Assembly: GCF_029168945.1 (NCBI RefSeq)
Contig: NC_083608.1
Span: 20,478,136 to 20,542,135, forward strand
Length of the DNA stretch: 64,000 nt
DNA from: Cannabis sativa
Taxonomy: Eukaryota; Streptophyta; Magnoliopsida; Rosales; Cannabaceae
Direction of reading: 5' to 3'
Made by a program: the position numbers and the translations under genes. The first letter of the stretch is position 1. Each line of letters begins with the position of its first letter. Shown here one piece after another: positions 43,592-59,144 of the stretch. The notes under the pieces were generated by a model. The model worked only from the letters and a program-made list of their open reading frames with translations. It was not told the DNA's origin and did no database searches.

Positions 43592-44485
43592 TTAATACCT
43601 TTTTTTATTGTTAGATGAAAAAGGTTTAGAGGGAATATTACCAGAAATGTTACCTTTTGGGTTCTTTGAAAAGATCTTTTTATTTCTAGCAGATTTCATG
43701 AATTTTTGGAAATTTTTTGCCAATAGAACCATTTCATCGTCATTTTCATCATCAGAAACAATATTTTCAGAAGCATTAAAGGCAATACCTTTACTTTTCT
43801 CATTCGAGAGACTTTGCTTACTCTTTTTCTTGATTTGTTGATTCAATTCAAAGGTTCTTAAAGATCCCATAAGTTCCTCAACCTTCATTTTGCCAAAATC
43901 TTTTGCCTCTTCCATTGCAAGCAATTTTGTATCAAACTTGTCAGGAAGAACTCGAACAATTTTTCGAACCAAGACAGATTCATCTAGTTTTTCTCCCAAG
44001 GCAAAAAACTCATTAGAAATATCAGATAATCTTTCATAAAAATCATTTAAAGTTTCAGTATCTGACATTCTCAATTCATCAAATCTAGTTTGCAGCATGG
44101 TAAATCGTGATCTCTTTACATCAGCAGTACCTTCAAATTGAATTTGAAGGATTTCCCATGCTTCCTTTGCAGATTCACAAGATGAGATTAATTTAATAAA
44201 GCCTTCACCAACACCATTAAAAATAGCATGTAAAGCCTTATTATTATAACCAGACAGTTTTTCATCTTCAGTGGTCCAACTGAGTTCAGATTTTACCTGA
44301 GTATTACCTTTTTCATCATTTTCAGTAGGTTGAGACCAACCTGTAAGAATAGCTCTCCATGCCTTCTCATCTTGCGATTTGATGAATGCTCTCATCCTGA
44401 CCTTCCAATAAGGATAATTCGACTCATTCAATAGAGGAGGTCTAGAGATAGAACTTCCTTCTGCAAACAAAGACATCTCACACAA
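43592..44485 (-). pseudogene. SIRE gag, N-terminal capsid part
   Basis: ATG at 44485, 297 codons. An N-terminal NYPYWKVRMRAFIKSQDEKAW motif lies at about residues 23-43, followed by a UBN2-type capsid domain with EAWEILQIQFEG, VKRSRFTMLQTRFDELRM and FYERLSDISNEF (about 105-175), then a lysine-rich tail. The stop at 43592 follows a seven-A run (43600-43606 on the minus strand). Reading one base differently across that run restores the zinc-knuckle frame, so a slippage-type indel broke gag. Gag forms the particle and binds the RNA. Confidence 0.88.
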
Positions 44486-44535
44486 AACAAGTTAAACGGA
44501 ATAACCTCAAGATCTCACTAAGAATTTAGTGACTT

Positions 44536-44547
44536 GCTCTGATACCA
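44536..44547 (-). other. Primer-binding site of H (initiator-Met tRNA)
   Basis: GCTCTGATACCA, two bases from the right LTR, is complementary to the initiator-Met tRNA 3' end in element sense. Confidence 0.93.
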
Positions 44548-44549
44548 AT

Positions 44550-45704
44550 TGAAATTTCGTATTTTAATATTCCCAGTTTGATTATTTAATTAAATGATTA
44601 ATTAAATGCGGAATAATAAAACTGGTACTGAAAACAGCTTTTCGTAGTTACGGAATGCAACTCGTAACTCCGGAGAAACCTTAAAAACAAACAGTGCATA
44701 AAAGTAAAAACACACAGAATTTTTGTACGTGGTTTCAACAATCCTTTCAGATTGTTACTAGTCCACGGGGCCACGCCCAGAGATAAGATTCATTAGATCG
44801 GTATCAAAAATACAAAGTAATTGACTTATGCATAAATAGACTCCCTCTTATTGTATGCCGCAAGCTTGATGTATTCCACCTACTAACTGAATCTTGATAA
44901 AACTCCAAGAGCTCAAACTCCCTTCGATCACCTTGAAGAGTGCTTGAATCCTCCTGATTCAAGGCTTAAAGGCTATCTCCCGAAAGCCTATACAACCATC
45001 TCCCGAAGGTTGTGTGCTTGTATCCTCCCGATGCAAGACTTCAAAAGCACTCCCCCGAAAGCTTGTAAATACCCTTCTCCCGAAGGTGCACTGATGTTCT
45101 TCTTCGTTGTAGACTTGAATACAGACTCAAGACAATACAAACAACAAATAAACAGAGTAAGAGTAGAACAACTCTTCTCTACAAAACAAAGACATTATTT
45201 CCTTAAGATATGAATACAATTCTAAGTGTACGAAAGAGATACAAAACTTAGCAGCTATATGATGTATTTATAATGAATATACATCTCATAGATAACTTAC
45301 ATTTGGTCTGAACAAGACCTCAACCCACTAGAAACTTCCCTAAAATAATTCTTCAATCAGTCCAGGAATTTCCGTTTCTGTACCTACAAAATCGTGGGCA
45401 GTAACTACAACTTTCCTTTTATAGAAAAGGAAAGTTTAGCTCCGGTTTTCTCTTCAAGAAACCTGATCTTAGAAAATGGGAAACTCAACACAAGATCAGA
45501 ATAACAGCTGGTTAGCAAAGAATCAATGTGTAATCAAAACTTACCATATTTACCTCAATTTCCATAAATAGGAAAGATAGTCAACTTTCCTTCCAAGTTT
45601 AGATATACACAAATAGGGAAACCATATCAATATATGCCAGCCGAAATATACAAGGAATAATAAAATATTTTTGTCAATTAAATATGCCAAAAATGAAATT
45701 AACA
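44550..45704 (-). repeat. 5' LTR of SIRE element H
   Basis: TGAAATTTCG to GAAATTAACA, 1155 bp. It repeats the hairpin array (about 44943-45087), with CTCCC where the left LTR has CTTCC in the fourth hairpin and an altered fifth hairpin. A 14-bp ATAAATAGGAAAGA-like insertion near 45566 distinguishes it from the left copy. Confidence 0.93.
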
Positions 45705-45709
45705 AGAGT
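45705..45709. repeat. Target-site duplication AGAGT, right copy (element H)
   Basis: Direct repeat of 34845-34849. Confidence 0.95.
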
Positions 45710-45720
45710 GTTTTTGCCTA

Positions 45721-46697
45721 TTCTTTGTTTTCTCTATTTTTCTAATTTACCTAATATTTTCATTAATTTTTATCATCACTATTAATTAGTTATGTTTAAC
45801 TATCATAAAAAAAATCAAAAGTCATGTCATTAAACATTATTTGAGGCTCTTCATTATCATTCTATATCTAAGACTACTCACATTCTTATCATACCAATAT
45901 ATATATATATATATATACTCTATTTATATTATTTGTATTCCTATATAGTTGTAGATTTAATTTAGAATTTATATGAGACTTTTAAGTTTACTTTAACTAT
46001 TTAACTTCTTCCTATACATATTAATTTTTACCTATATATACATATGTCCGTCTAGCTAATTTCTCACAAAAAAAAATTGTAGAGATAGGAATTCTTTTTT
46101 TTTTTGGTAGTTAGCATGTCTTTCATGGAGTCCCTCTTGACTAATTGGAGAGATGAACTAGCGGCTACGAAGATAATAATAGTAAAGTTGAAATTAAGAT
46201 GAGTTTATATTATTATATATGTTTTTGTATAAATGGATGAGTTTTGTTCATTAATTTTGGATATTTGATCTCTACAAATTTTTGATGTTGCAATTACATA
46301 ATATATAGGGCTTATTGAATATTTTTTCATGTTATCCTCCTTCTCTACTTATCCTCCTTCTCTACTAGAGAAGTTCCCTATATTTTTCATATTAAAATAA
46401 TATAATTTAGTTTAAATTAAATAATTACACTAATATGTGTTTGCTTTGCGTATACATAATAAGTAAAAATACCACACAAATCATTATTCTTTATCTTTTT
46501 TTTTTTTATGCATATCTAATTATTAACTCTATTGATCCTATTATTTATAAGTTTATTTTAGTTTATTATTTTTTATTTCACACGTATTTTACATGATTAG
46601 AGGTGATTCACTAAAAAATACAACTCTCATTATAAGCTTAATTAGAGTGCTCTAATTATTTTCCTTACTCCATGCATAAGCAATATGCTCAATTATA
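45721..46697. other. AT-rich stretch between inner inverted-repeat arms
   Basis: No gene seen. It contains an (AT)n microsatellite at about 45895-45917, and TTATCCTCCTTCTCTACT occurs twice in tandem near 46335-46370. Confidence 0.55.
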
Positions 46698-46762
46698 TGA
46701 CAAACACACTCCTATAAGTTGCCACATAATCTCTCTTATTCCTTCTTTTATATATTGATATT
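46698..46762 (-). repeat. Inner inverted-repeat arm, right
   Basis: Inverse of 34793-34849 plus 45705-45720, sharing AGTTGCCACATAATCTCTCT. Before H inserted, the arms were separated by about 1 kb. Confidence 0.75.
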
Positions 46763-46921
46763 GACTGATGATTAATTATATAATGATAATAATATTATGA
46801 TTATTAGTTTTTCATTAATCATCCACTTAATAATTATTACATATTTATAGTCATTTGTTTTTTATTTGAAAAGATTAAGAGTGGCTTTTCATTTTTAGTA
46901 ATTTAAATCATATAATTTATA

Positions 46922-48894
46922 TCTATTCTATATAAAGTGTGCCTATATAACTGAATTTCTTGGTTTATGAGAAATTCATGGGTGACTTTTTATTTATATT
47001 TAATAAAATAATAAAATATTATTTATATATAATAAAATAAAAATAAAACAAATCTCATCAATATTTAAACTGATATTTGATGCTAATTATTCGAGAGTCA
47101 CAACCCTCTATCATAAAAAGGTACGTGCCGAGGCATTAATATAGCCATTAATATTGCCCAATAGGTACTAACCACACAAAAAATTGATTTTGGGTTTGTA
47201 ATTTGTTTCTAATTTAATTTTTATATATATATATGCAAAAATAACATAAATAGACTATATATATTTAATAAACACACATAATATTCACGTACTTAATTAA
47301 TATATTAATTACTTGATATAAATTAATATCATTTATTTAATTAATTTATTCTTTTGGGAGCTATAAATCAAATAATTAAATTAAATCGGACAAATATATT
47401 ATCATTTATGGAAAAATTAATTGTTCAATATGACAATGGGCATAGTTTTTTCTTTAAATTGTCTATAGCTAGCTACGTCTTTTTAATCTTTTTTCTTTTA
47501 AAAAAAAATATATGATCAAACCATGGACTCTCTAAATTAATATAGGTAAGTTTTGATTATATATCCATTAATATTTGAACTGATATTATTTATTTTTTTA
47601 TTAAAATTTCTTCAAATTAGAATTCTAAATTGCATTACTGAGAACAAAAAAAAAAAAAAATTTAAGCTTTAAGCTGTAATATATATAAAATGTATAAGAT
47701 TTTTTCTAAAGCTAAAATTTTTAATTTCATAATAATTAACAATCATTTATCTGTTTTTATTTTTTAAAAAATACTTGAGCTTACCAAAATCTATAAGAAC
47801 AAAACCAATGAAGAAAATTTTAACAAAAAAAAATGAACGAAGAAAAAAAGTGTCATAAACATTATTGAATAATGGCAATTGCAACCACAAGAATTTCAGC
47901 ACAAAAAATTATACTTGACCCCTAGACAAGCTTATCATGATCTTCCAATCCTAATAATATAAATAATGAACAACACCTCATTAGTTATTTTAGGAGAATG
48001 ATGCATGGTTTTGTCAAGAAAATCATTAGATGATAATAATATTTCTCTAACAATGATACCCTAAGTAAGAACTAAGAAGTATTGTAGCGTTTTATTTTTA
48101 AGAGCATGAATAATATTAAGACAATTGGATTCCACAATCAAGCTCTTATTCTCCTATTAAAAAAAATACATTAATATACATGTAAATGATTCTTAGTTTT
48201 ACAATAATAAATTATTAATAAACTCACAATTTCATAAAATTATAAAGCAGTAATTTCAATTAATTTTTAAAAATAATTTATAATTTTTTCAAAATATTGG
48301 TTATAATTATTATTTCCAATTTTATAAAAAATAAATATATATTTTTTTTAAAAAATAATTATTAGAAACTTGACATAAAAGGTTATTAGATTATTACCTT
48401 ATTAATTTTTTTTAGCTCCCATCTATGGGGTATTACCCATTTAGAAGTGTTCCATATATATAAAGTATTTTAACTAAAACATTTCACATTATAATTTGTG
48501 AAAAAGAGATTTTTTATCGACAACTTTTAAATAGATGTTATCTTCAATTGTCAATAATTTAGAGATTGATTTTTAATTTTCTTTTTTATTTCACACACAT
48601 TTAAATTGTGTTTTCTTTAGTATTTGAACATGAATTTTTAGTTTATTTTTGGATTATCTTAAGAACATATTACACTTAAATTATCAAGTTTTCTTAAACA
48701 CTATAATATATTACATCCAGTATTTACTTTTAATTGTCAAAATTATAAATTATATTATTTAGATATACATAATAATAATCTCACCTAATAAGTAATAATA
48801 TTTTTTCTTTAATTGTTAATTATATTTTTTAAATAAAGTAAAAAATACCTAACATAAAATTAGTATACGTGCCTCGCACGTAACTTTTTACTAG
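46922..48894 (+). mobile_element. Non-autonomous Helitron 1
   Basis: The 5' end TCTATTCTATATAAAG follows an A. The 3' end is a hairpin with stem ACGTGC/GCACGT and loop CTC (48867-48881), followed nine bases later by CTAG (48891-48894) and then T. This TC...hairpin...CTRR layout with A/T flanks is the Helitron signature. The 1.97 kb between has no ORF, so the element would need Rep/helicase from elsewhere. Confidence 0.75.
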
Positions 48895-49649
48895 TATATT
48901 TATATAGCTATAAAAAAAGGAGGTGACATTCTCAACATCTTATTTTTTTTAATTACTATATCTAATTTTCTATTTTTTATAATTAATTTATAGTTTTTTT
49001 TCTATTTTTTCATATTATTTTAATTTAATATAATCAATCAACCAATTAAATTATAAATATAATACTAAGAATACAAACGTTTGTGTTTTATAAAATTCTC
49101 AACAATAATTTTATTCATTAAATTATAAAACATTCTCAAAACTAATTATAAAACCAAAGGTCCATCTCAAGATTAGTTGTTTATCTATTTGTAAATGTTG
49201 AAAACTTTAAAGAAAATAAAAACTAATATTTAATAACGTACTAATATTATACATATTGAATCAAATAGTTAATTGTATTATATAATTCGTATTTATATAT
49301 ATTTATATATATAATTTTATACTAAACATCAAATTTAATTCATGTCCTTAGGTAACATGTATTGATGGTCTCATTTTTTTTTTTAAATAATTGATAGTAT
49401 CATTTAAGTTGTGTATATATCACTATTATATTATTATTACACCATATAACAATTTTGGATGTATATATATGTGTGTTCTTTTTAAAGATTAATTAATTAC
49501 TCTTTTTTTTTTCAACTTATTTCTCATTGTGAGAATTTGTGTCAATTATCCTTTCTACATCAATTATAATAACAATTAATTTAGTTATGATAATCATTAT
49601 ACTTTTTATTATACTGTTGCTATAAATTATATTAAAAATAGGGCCGAAT

Positions 49650-49677
49650 CCGCGCTTCGCGCGGCTTAGTCTCCTAG
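49650..49677 (+). mobile_element. Helitron 2, 3' terminus
   Basis: A hairpin with stem CCGCGC/GCGCGG and loop TTC (49650-49664), followed nine bases later by CTAG (49674-49677) and T. The 5' end is not clear; it may lie just after Helitron 1 (around 48895-48910), which would make a 780-bp element. Confidence 0.7.
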
Positions 49678-49829
49678 TTACATCATAAAACCAATGTAGT
49701 GATGATTACATTGTTAGAAATATCTCTTTTGCCATTTTTATTACTTTTTTTTTAAAAAAAAATTAAACATTAAAAATAATAAAACTAAAAATATTTTTGT
49801 CAATATATAACTTATTTATTTGATTACGA

Positions 49830-49913
49830 AATATCATAATACTACTCCTATTATAATTCTCATTTCATTATATTACTATTCACATCACAATTACAATTAC
49901 GATTCCCATTACA
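49830..49913 (-). repeat. Outer inverted-repeat arm, right (ATTCCCATTACA)
   Basis: Ends ATTACGATTCCCATTACA, rich in ATTACA units, opposing the TGTAATGGGAAT arm at 34678. No matching target duplication was found. Confidence 0.4.
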
Positions 49914-50045
49914 AACACACATATTAGCCTCTAAAGGAAAGGAAAACATAGTAACCTAATAATCACATGCGGACAAGTACACGGCTTCAAATATTGACGG
50001 CAGTATCCAAATCCTCTCTATCTCTAGTTTGGTTTAAGGAGAAAA

Positions 50046-50055
50046 TATAAAAAGG
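50046..50055 (+). promoter_or_regulatory. Probable TATA box of the helicase gene
   Basis: TATAAAAAGG lies upstream of a CT-rich leader (50180-50345) with repeated TAGGGTTT-type motifs, as is common in plant housekeeping promoters. Transcription would start roughly 30 bases downstream. Confidence 0.5.
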
Positions 50056-50079
50056 TAATAGAAAAGATATATTATTATT

Positions 50080-50821
50080 TGTAACTGAAAATATAGTTTT
50101 GGGTATATAACACCTCGGAAAGAAAATTTCAAAAATCTCAAATAGAAAGAGAAAAGGAAAAAACAAAGATCTAGTTGTGGTAGGTCAAACCGATTTCTAC
50201 TCTGCGTGTCCGATCTAGCTTTTCCTTCTTCCTCAAAAAGGATAGGGTTTTCCTGAATTTTAGGTTTTTTAATCTTCCTTTTATCTTCTCTACCTTCTCG
50301 CCTTTATTCTCCCTCTCAAAGGTTTTGCCTCTATCTTTCTCTGAACTAGGGTTTGAAGCATTTTTATTGCGTATCTTCCAAACGCCGATTATACATGTAT
50401 ATCTCCATTCTAGTTTATGGGCTTTGAGTACTTTTATTTTTTTTATTAATGTTTTTTTGTAGTGCTTGATTTTTTTTTTTTTACTTTTCTGAATTTTTTA
50501 GTTATAAGATTTGTGGTACTTTTGTGCATGGTTTTGTTTTGGTAGTTGAATGAATAAGATTAAGGTTTTGCCGTAATGTGTTAAGATCTTTGATTTTATG
50601 AGTTTGTTTCTGCTTTACTGTTTTTCTCCCGCTTTCTATATTGATTGATTGCAATCTTGTAATGTTCAATCAGGATTCGACCGAGTGAAGCTATCAAGCA
50701 TAGGAACAAGGAAAATTTCGTTTGAAGATTCGATATTTGCTTTTGGGTGTTTAGTGCGTTAGGATTTTTCTTTGATATTGTTCGAGCATATTGTTTTGGA
50801 GAAGAAGGGGAATTTGCAGTG
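50080..50821 (+). other. 5' untranslated region of the helicase gene
   Basis: CT-rich, AGGGTTT-containing leader. A leader intron is likely: the T-rich stretch 50400-50670 ends in CAATCAG (about 50667-50673), a plausible acceptor followed by exon-like sequence. A donor would lie near 50396. Boundaries are inferred. Confidence 0.45.
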
Positions 50822-54563
<3,742 letters not shown>

Positions 54564-55500
54564 TCTCCTGCAACAGGGTTTCTCTAATTTTGTCTCGGAG
54601 AATATATATTTTTTCTTCTTTAAAATTCAATGGAAATTTCTTTTTCTTTTTTCTTTTCCTAGCTGTTTATTGTTGTGATCTTCTTGATTCTGATGTGGGG
54701 AATGCTATATCCAATTTGTGGGAAGGACCATAGTTTTTGGCTGAAGGGAAGGCCTTGCCTGTAACCAGAGATGTCATAGTAGGGCCAGGTTGATGGTGAA
54801 GAACTACTAACAATTTTGGTTACGGGATAGTTTTTGCCTGTTTTGTCCTTATGAACACAAAAAAGTACATGTCTGGGAGAGACCGATAAATATCTTATTA
54901 CTTACTAACCCGGGCAACTTAGTAGAAAAGCTCAGTTAGAGTTAGGTACAATACATTCTACATATTTAGTCTGTAGATGAGGCTGACGCTTTTTTTTTTT
55001 CTTATAAATTTCTTATAGTTTTCCCAATCCCAAACCCTCCCCTCAAAGCATAAATTTAATGTATTCTGTTTTGTCCTGGATAATGTAACAACTCAAGTTA
55101 AATTGAAAACGTCCTTTTCTCCTTTTCTGTTTATTATATTATTATTCTTTCAGATTCATCTGTTATGGTTCAAAATGGGCATTTTATGTTTGTACAATTT
55201 ACTTCACAAAATCTTTAGTTTATGACACGTTGTTTGATACTAATAATTGGAACTTGTCTTCGTCTTTTGTTTTCTCAAACATTTACATGTCAAACATGAT
55301 CTAGTCGAAATAGTATTTGCAGGTAATGTTTTGTTTATGATACTTCGTTTACCTGCTAGATCATTATTGGGGTTGGGCTTGTATTGTGTTTATATTTGTG
55401 CAGATTCACATGTTGTCAAACCTAATCCAACTTGTACATATAGAGACATATCATCCTAAAATCAAAATTATTCCAAAATTACTTTTTCAATCTCTTTCTA
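54564..55500 (+). other. 3' untranslated and downstream region of the helicase gene
   Basis: Presumably contains the 3' UTR; no single poly(A) site can be fixed. A 70-codon ORF at 55247-55459 shows no recognisable features. Confidence 0.5.
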
Positions 55501-55525
55501 GTTCTTTCAATTTTAATATTTTATT

Positions 55526-55640
55526 AAAGCATAAATCTACAAATTAATATTTTACTATTATTTTAATAATTTTTCATAAAAAAAAGCATAAATCTATAAT
55601 TTAATATTTTACTATTATTTTAATAATTTTTCTATAAAAA
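55526..55640. repeat. 57-bp tandem duplication
   Basis: Two units, each GCATAAATCTA followed by an ATATTTTACTATTATTTTAA segment, with GCATAAATC starting at 55529 and 55586. AT-rich intergenic DNA with ATA microsatellite runs follows to about 55890; no gene is seen up to 56168. Confidence 0.75.
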
Positions 55641-56173
55641 TATTCTAAAAAATTTAGAAAATAAAAAAATAAATTCCACCAAAAATATTAAAACTTAATT
55701 CAAATATAATTAATCATAAATTTCGTTTATATACGTGTATACAATATTAATCAATATATATTTTAACGTTTTTGGCTTTTTTTAAAAAAAATAAATAAAT
55801 TAAGATAATAATAATAATAACTCTAATGTGTATATTTTTAGCTTTTTTTTTTAAAAAAAAAAAGATATAATAATAATAATAAAAAAATCAGTTGTACGTG
55901 ATACTTGAAATAATATTTCAATTGCTTTTTACCACATTTAAATTTTTTATTAAAAAATATTAATTAATTTTTAACAAAATCATACTTTACGTCTTTTTTC
56001 GAAATAATAACTTTAATGTCAAGTATCACATAATTATAATTAAATAGCATTGCTATTGGGCATCAGTAGTGCCCAACACCTTTCATAGGTGGCACCCTAC
56101 GATTGGTTAGTGATATTCTCTAAATCTTAATTTTTTTTTTTTAAGTTATATGGGACCTATTACTTAATTAACT

Positions 56174-57270
56174 TGTAAAGTCCTTTTTTGGCAAGTTAGT
56201 TGACAAAATAATTTTTTCTTTTATGGTAAGATTCTTGTGCATTCATAACCGATTTCTTACCTTGTTTATTCGGTTTATAGTTGCTCTTTTTCTTGTTAGG
56301 AAAGTTGCACTTTTCAGTTGAACTTTCATTTGTTTAGAAACTTCTTAAAAGAGAAGCAATTCTCTTTTGGAAAGTTGTCTTTTTTAGAGAAACTTTGATT
56401 ATTGCCTTTTCCTTATTGATTTCGATTATATCTTGATACAATCAGAATATCTAATCTTTTTTTGGCAGTAATCAAACATTAATAGAGGATCGGACCCAAT
56501 TATAGCAAGTTTCCCGTTTCTGGTCTGATCTGCTGCGTCAGCATCCGAATCTGATGCTGCAAATCGTATTTTTTTAGGAAAGTTTTTGTACAGCTGTAGA
56601 TTCGATCTTGTAACTGTCTCTAAGGTTTCTATGTTTTATAAATAGAGCCTAGAGAGCAGTCATTCGAATCACCTCTTCAATTATTCATTTTTTGCATTTA
56701 TCTTTTGAGAGAAGAGAGTGTTTCTTTGTTTTGTGAGAGCCTAGTTGTTCATCTAGGTTCTAGTTGTTTATTTCTGTTCTTACTCTGTCCTAGAGGTTGT
56801 GAAGAACTACTTGACTGAACAAGAGATTGGTCTTCGGGAGAAGACTTGATAAAGCCTTACTTCGGGAGGAAGTAAGCACTTGGTCTTCGGGAGAAGACTT
56901 GTTGAAGCCTTACTTCGGGAGGAAGTAAGCACTCACACTTCAAAGACGAAGGGAGTTCGGGCTTGAAGGTGTTTCAAGAAGTCAGATTCATAAAGTGGAT
57001 TACAAAGGATTGCGGCAATACTTTAGAGGGAGTCTAAACTTGTTTAAGTCAATTGTCTTTGTAATTTTGATACTTTGTTAATTGATTTCATTCTCTGGAC
57101 GTGGCCATGGGACTAGGAGTGTTCGTGAGAACACTGATACCACGTATAAATCTCTTGTGTCAAGTTATTTATTTTTCTGCTAATATTTTATATTCTGCCT
57201 GTTTTGTTTTGTTGTAGCAGAATTACTTTCTGCTTCTGCAAACGCTTACAATTTTATATTTTCTTATATA
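56174..57270 (+). mobile_element. Solo SIRE-like copia LTR
   Basis: Flanked by TAACT direct repeats (56169-56173 and 57271-57275). It shares with the reverse complement of the H LTR a 5' TTTTGGCA...TTGACAAAA segment, a TATAAATAG box (about 56636), TTCGGGAG hairpins, a GCGGCA...AAGTCAATT...CTTTGTA...TTTTGATAC block, GGGCGTGGCC-like and ACCACGTA segments. It starts TGTAAAG and ends in TA rather than CA. No internal sequence remains, consistent with LTR-LTR recombination. Confidence 0.78.
56830..56929 (+). other. Four tandem hairpins, GGGA(G) loops (solo LTR)
   Basis: Two 53-bp units. Each holds GTCTTC-GGGA-GAAGAC (56830-56845; 56883-56898) and CTTACTTC paired with GAAGTAAG around GGGAG (56856-56876; 56909-56929). 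They sit about 200-290 bp downstream of the TATA box, as in element H. Confidence 0.75.
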
Positions 57271-57275
57271 TAACT

Positions 57276-58581
57276 GACATTTTGCAAAACCACAGTTTTT
57301 CAAACCAATAGTGGTATAATACCAATGAGGGCTGCCTTTCAGAATTTCTCATAACTAAAATATCATATTTTTTTAATATTTTTTCTTTTTTTTAATTAAG
57401 ATATTTAAAAAATAATAATCACTTTTTTAAAACATATTGATCAATAATAACATAACAAACTAATGAATTTTCTCTAATGTCTTAAAAATATTTAAAATTT
57501 GAGAAGAAATTTAAGATGAAGATTAGATTTGGGAAATATAAAATGACGATTACAAGTGAACTACGGTAATGACAAGAGATGAGATACAATGATGACAACG
57601 AGTGAGATACAATGAGACAACAAGTGAGATACATAAATAACAATAGTTTTGAATGATCGAGATATGAAAAATAATGCATCATGGAAATATCGTAATTTTT
57701 TTCTACATCATCCTATTTATTTATTTTTATAAAAATAATTTTTTTAACAAAAAAATTTAAAATACTACATATAATAAATTTTAAACTTCTTAATAAATAA
57801 TTTCAAATAATAATTAATAAAATTATGCATTTAGTTTTTAATAAATAAAATTATTAATAATAATATGAAATAAGATAATGTATTTCCTCAAAAAAAAAAT
57901 GTATTTATAATTTTACTATATATTAAAATTATATTTTTAAGTAATTATTTATTATAATACTAAAAAAATTAAATTCGTTATGCCTAATTTTGTATAAACA
58001 ATTTCAACCCAATTTGATTTGTTGTTTTTGCGTGTCAATTTATGGTGTTCACGTGTTGCCTATATATTTATCTCACACTATATGCTGATATTAGTATGAT
58101 TTATTTAGTTTATATTATATATATATTAATTGTATTGATTTGTTTGATTTATTTTAATAATACACTTGTCTATTGGTTCTCGAGCCTCTAGGTCTTCTTC
58201 GAGGTCGCTTAGTTAATGTATTTGGCTGATTAGGGGGTGCATCGCTACGTGCTGTCCTTGCGGCTGCAGCCTAGCGTTCTAGTTCAGCATTCCTTGGATT
58301 TGATTCTACTAATCTTTGTCGGAGTTGTCTCTTTTGCAATTCTACTAATAACATATATCTTGTGGGATCATATGCGTCCTCAGTACATCTTTCTAGGATC
58401 TCACCCCCGATTTTTTCAAATCCTTCTTCACTGTTTCTCTTCCTTAACTAGGAGTCTCAGTCGCATTTGTCTTATGAGAATTCTGATGTTCTTTTCCTGG
58501 ATGCTTTGTCTCTCCCAGTTGGGTATCATTGTTTCAAGGGTTGTCGTCTGCCATGGAAGGAAAGTTTGAATATTTTTAGGG
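57276..58581. other. Intergenic DNA, no gene recognised
   Basis: AT-rich to about 58150. GAGATACAATGA-type units recur near 57570-57625. A 110-codon ORF at 58237-58569 is hydrophobic but lacks recognisable family features, so it is not called. Confidence 0.5.
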
Positions 58582-59084
58582 GAGTTTTTGGCGGCTAAAC
58601 CCTCTCAATTGTCGTTTCACTTGCTTTTAACTTTCTAAGCTCAAATTTTGGCGGTAAAACCCTCCAAACTACTAAACTGGTAGCAAATTTAAGGTGTCAT
58701 TCGATTAACTGTCACTATGGGCTGTTTATGTGTACACTCTTGTACACATGACACGTTTATATTGGTACACCTAATGTTATTATTTTAAAATTAAATAAAA
58801 TTATAAAAATAAAAACAAAGTATTTGAAAAAATAAAAAATATTTAAATTTTAAAATAATTTTTATATTTTTAAATAATAATATTAGGTGTACCAATATAA
58901 ATTTGACACATGTACAAAAGTGTACACATAAGCAGTCTATATTGATAATTAATTGTAAAAAATAGATGATACCTTAAATTTACTAGCAATTCAATAGTTT
59001 GGAAGATTTTACAGTGAAAATTTGAGCTTAGAGGGTTAAGTGCAAGTAGAGTGATAGTTGAGAGGATTTAGACGCAAAAAACTC
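58582..59084. mobile_element. Foldback/MITE-like element, long inverted arms
   Basis: GAGTTTTTGGCGGCTAAACC at the left opposes GCGCAAAAAACTC-like sequence at the right. The arms of about 220 bp pair imperfectly, including CTAAGCTCAAATTTT and GTGTACAC.../...TAGGTGTACCAATATAAA. The centre is AT-rich and there is no ORF. A target duplication is not obvious. Confidence 0.7.
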
Positions 59085-59144
59085 TTTTCAGGGAGTATAT
59101 TTTTTTTTTGAGTTTTTTCTTATAAGACTCTCAATGAAAGCACC

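Larger units (their letters stand above)
34850..45704 (-). mobile_element. Full-length SIRE-type Ty1/copia retrotransposon H
   Basis: A complete 10.86-kb element on the minus strand with LTRs of 1144 and 1155 bp, an AGAGT target duplication, an initiator-Met primer site, gag, pol and an additional downstream ORF, and a purine tract next to the 3' LTR. Gag, integrase and RT residues, the third ORF and the multiple purine tracts all fit the SIRE/Maximus lineage. Gag-pol carries at least three frameshifts and several stops, so this copy is not autonomous. The LTRs remain very similar, indicating a fairly recent insertion. Confidence 0.93.

Noticed and set aside
58237..58569. 110-codon hydrophobic plus ORF
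   Set aside because: No recognisable family, no context and composition like random T-rich frame; not called as a gene.
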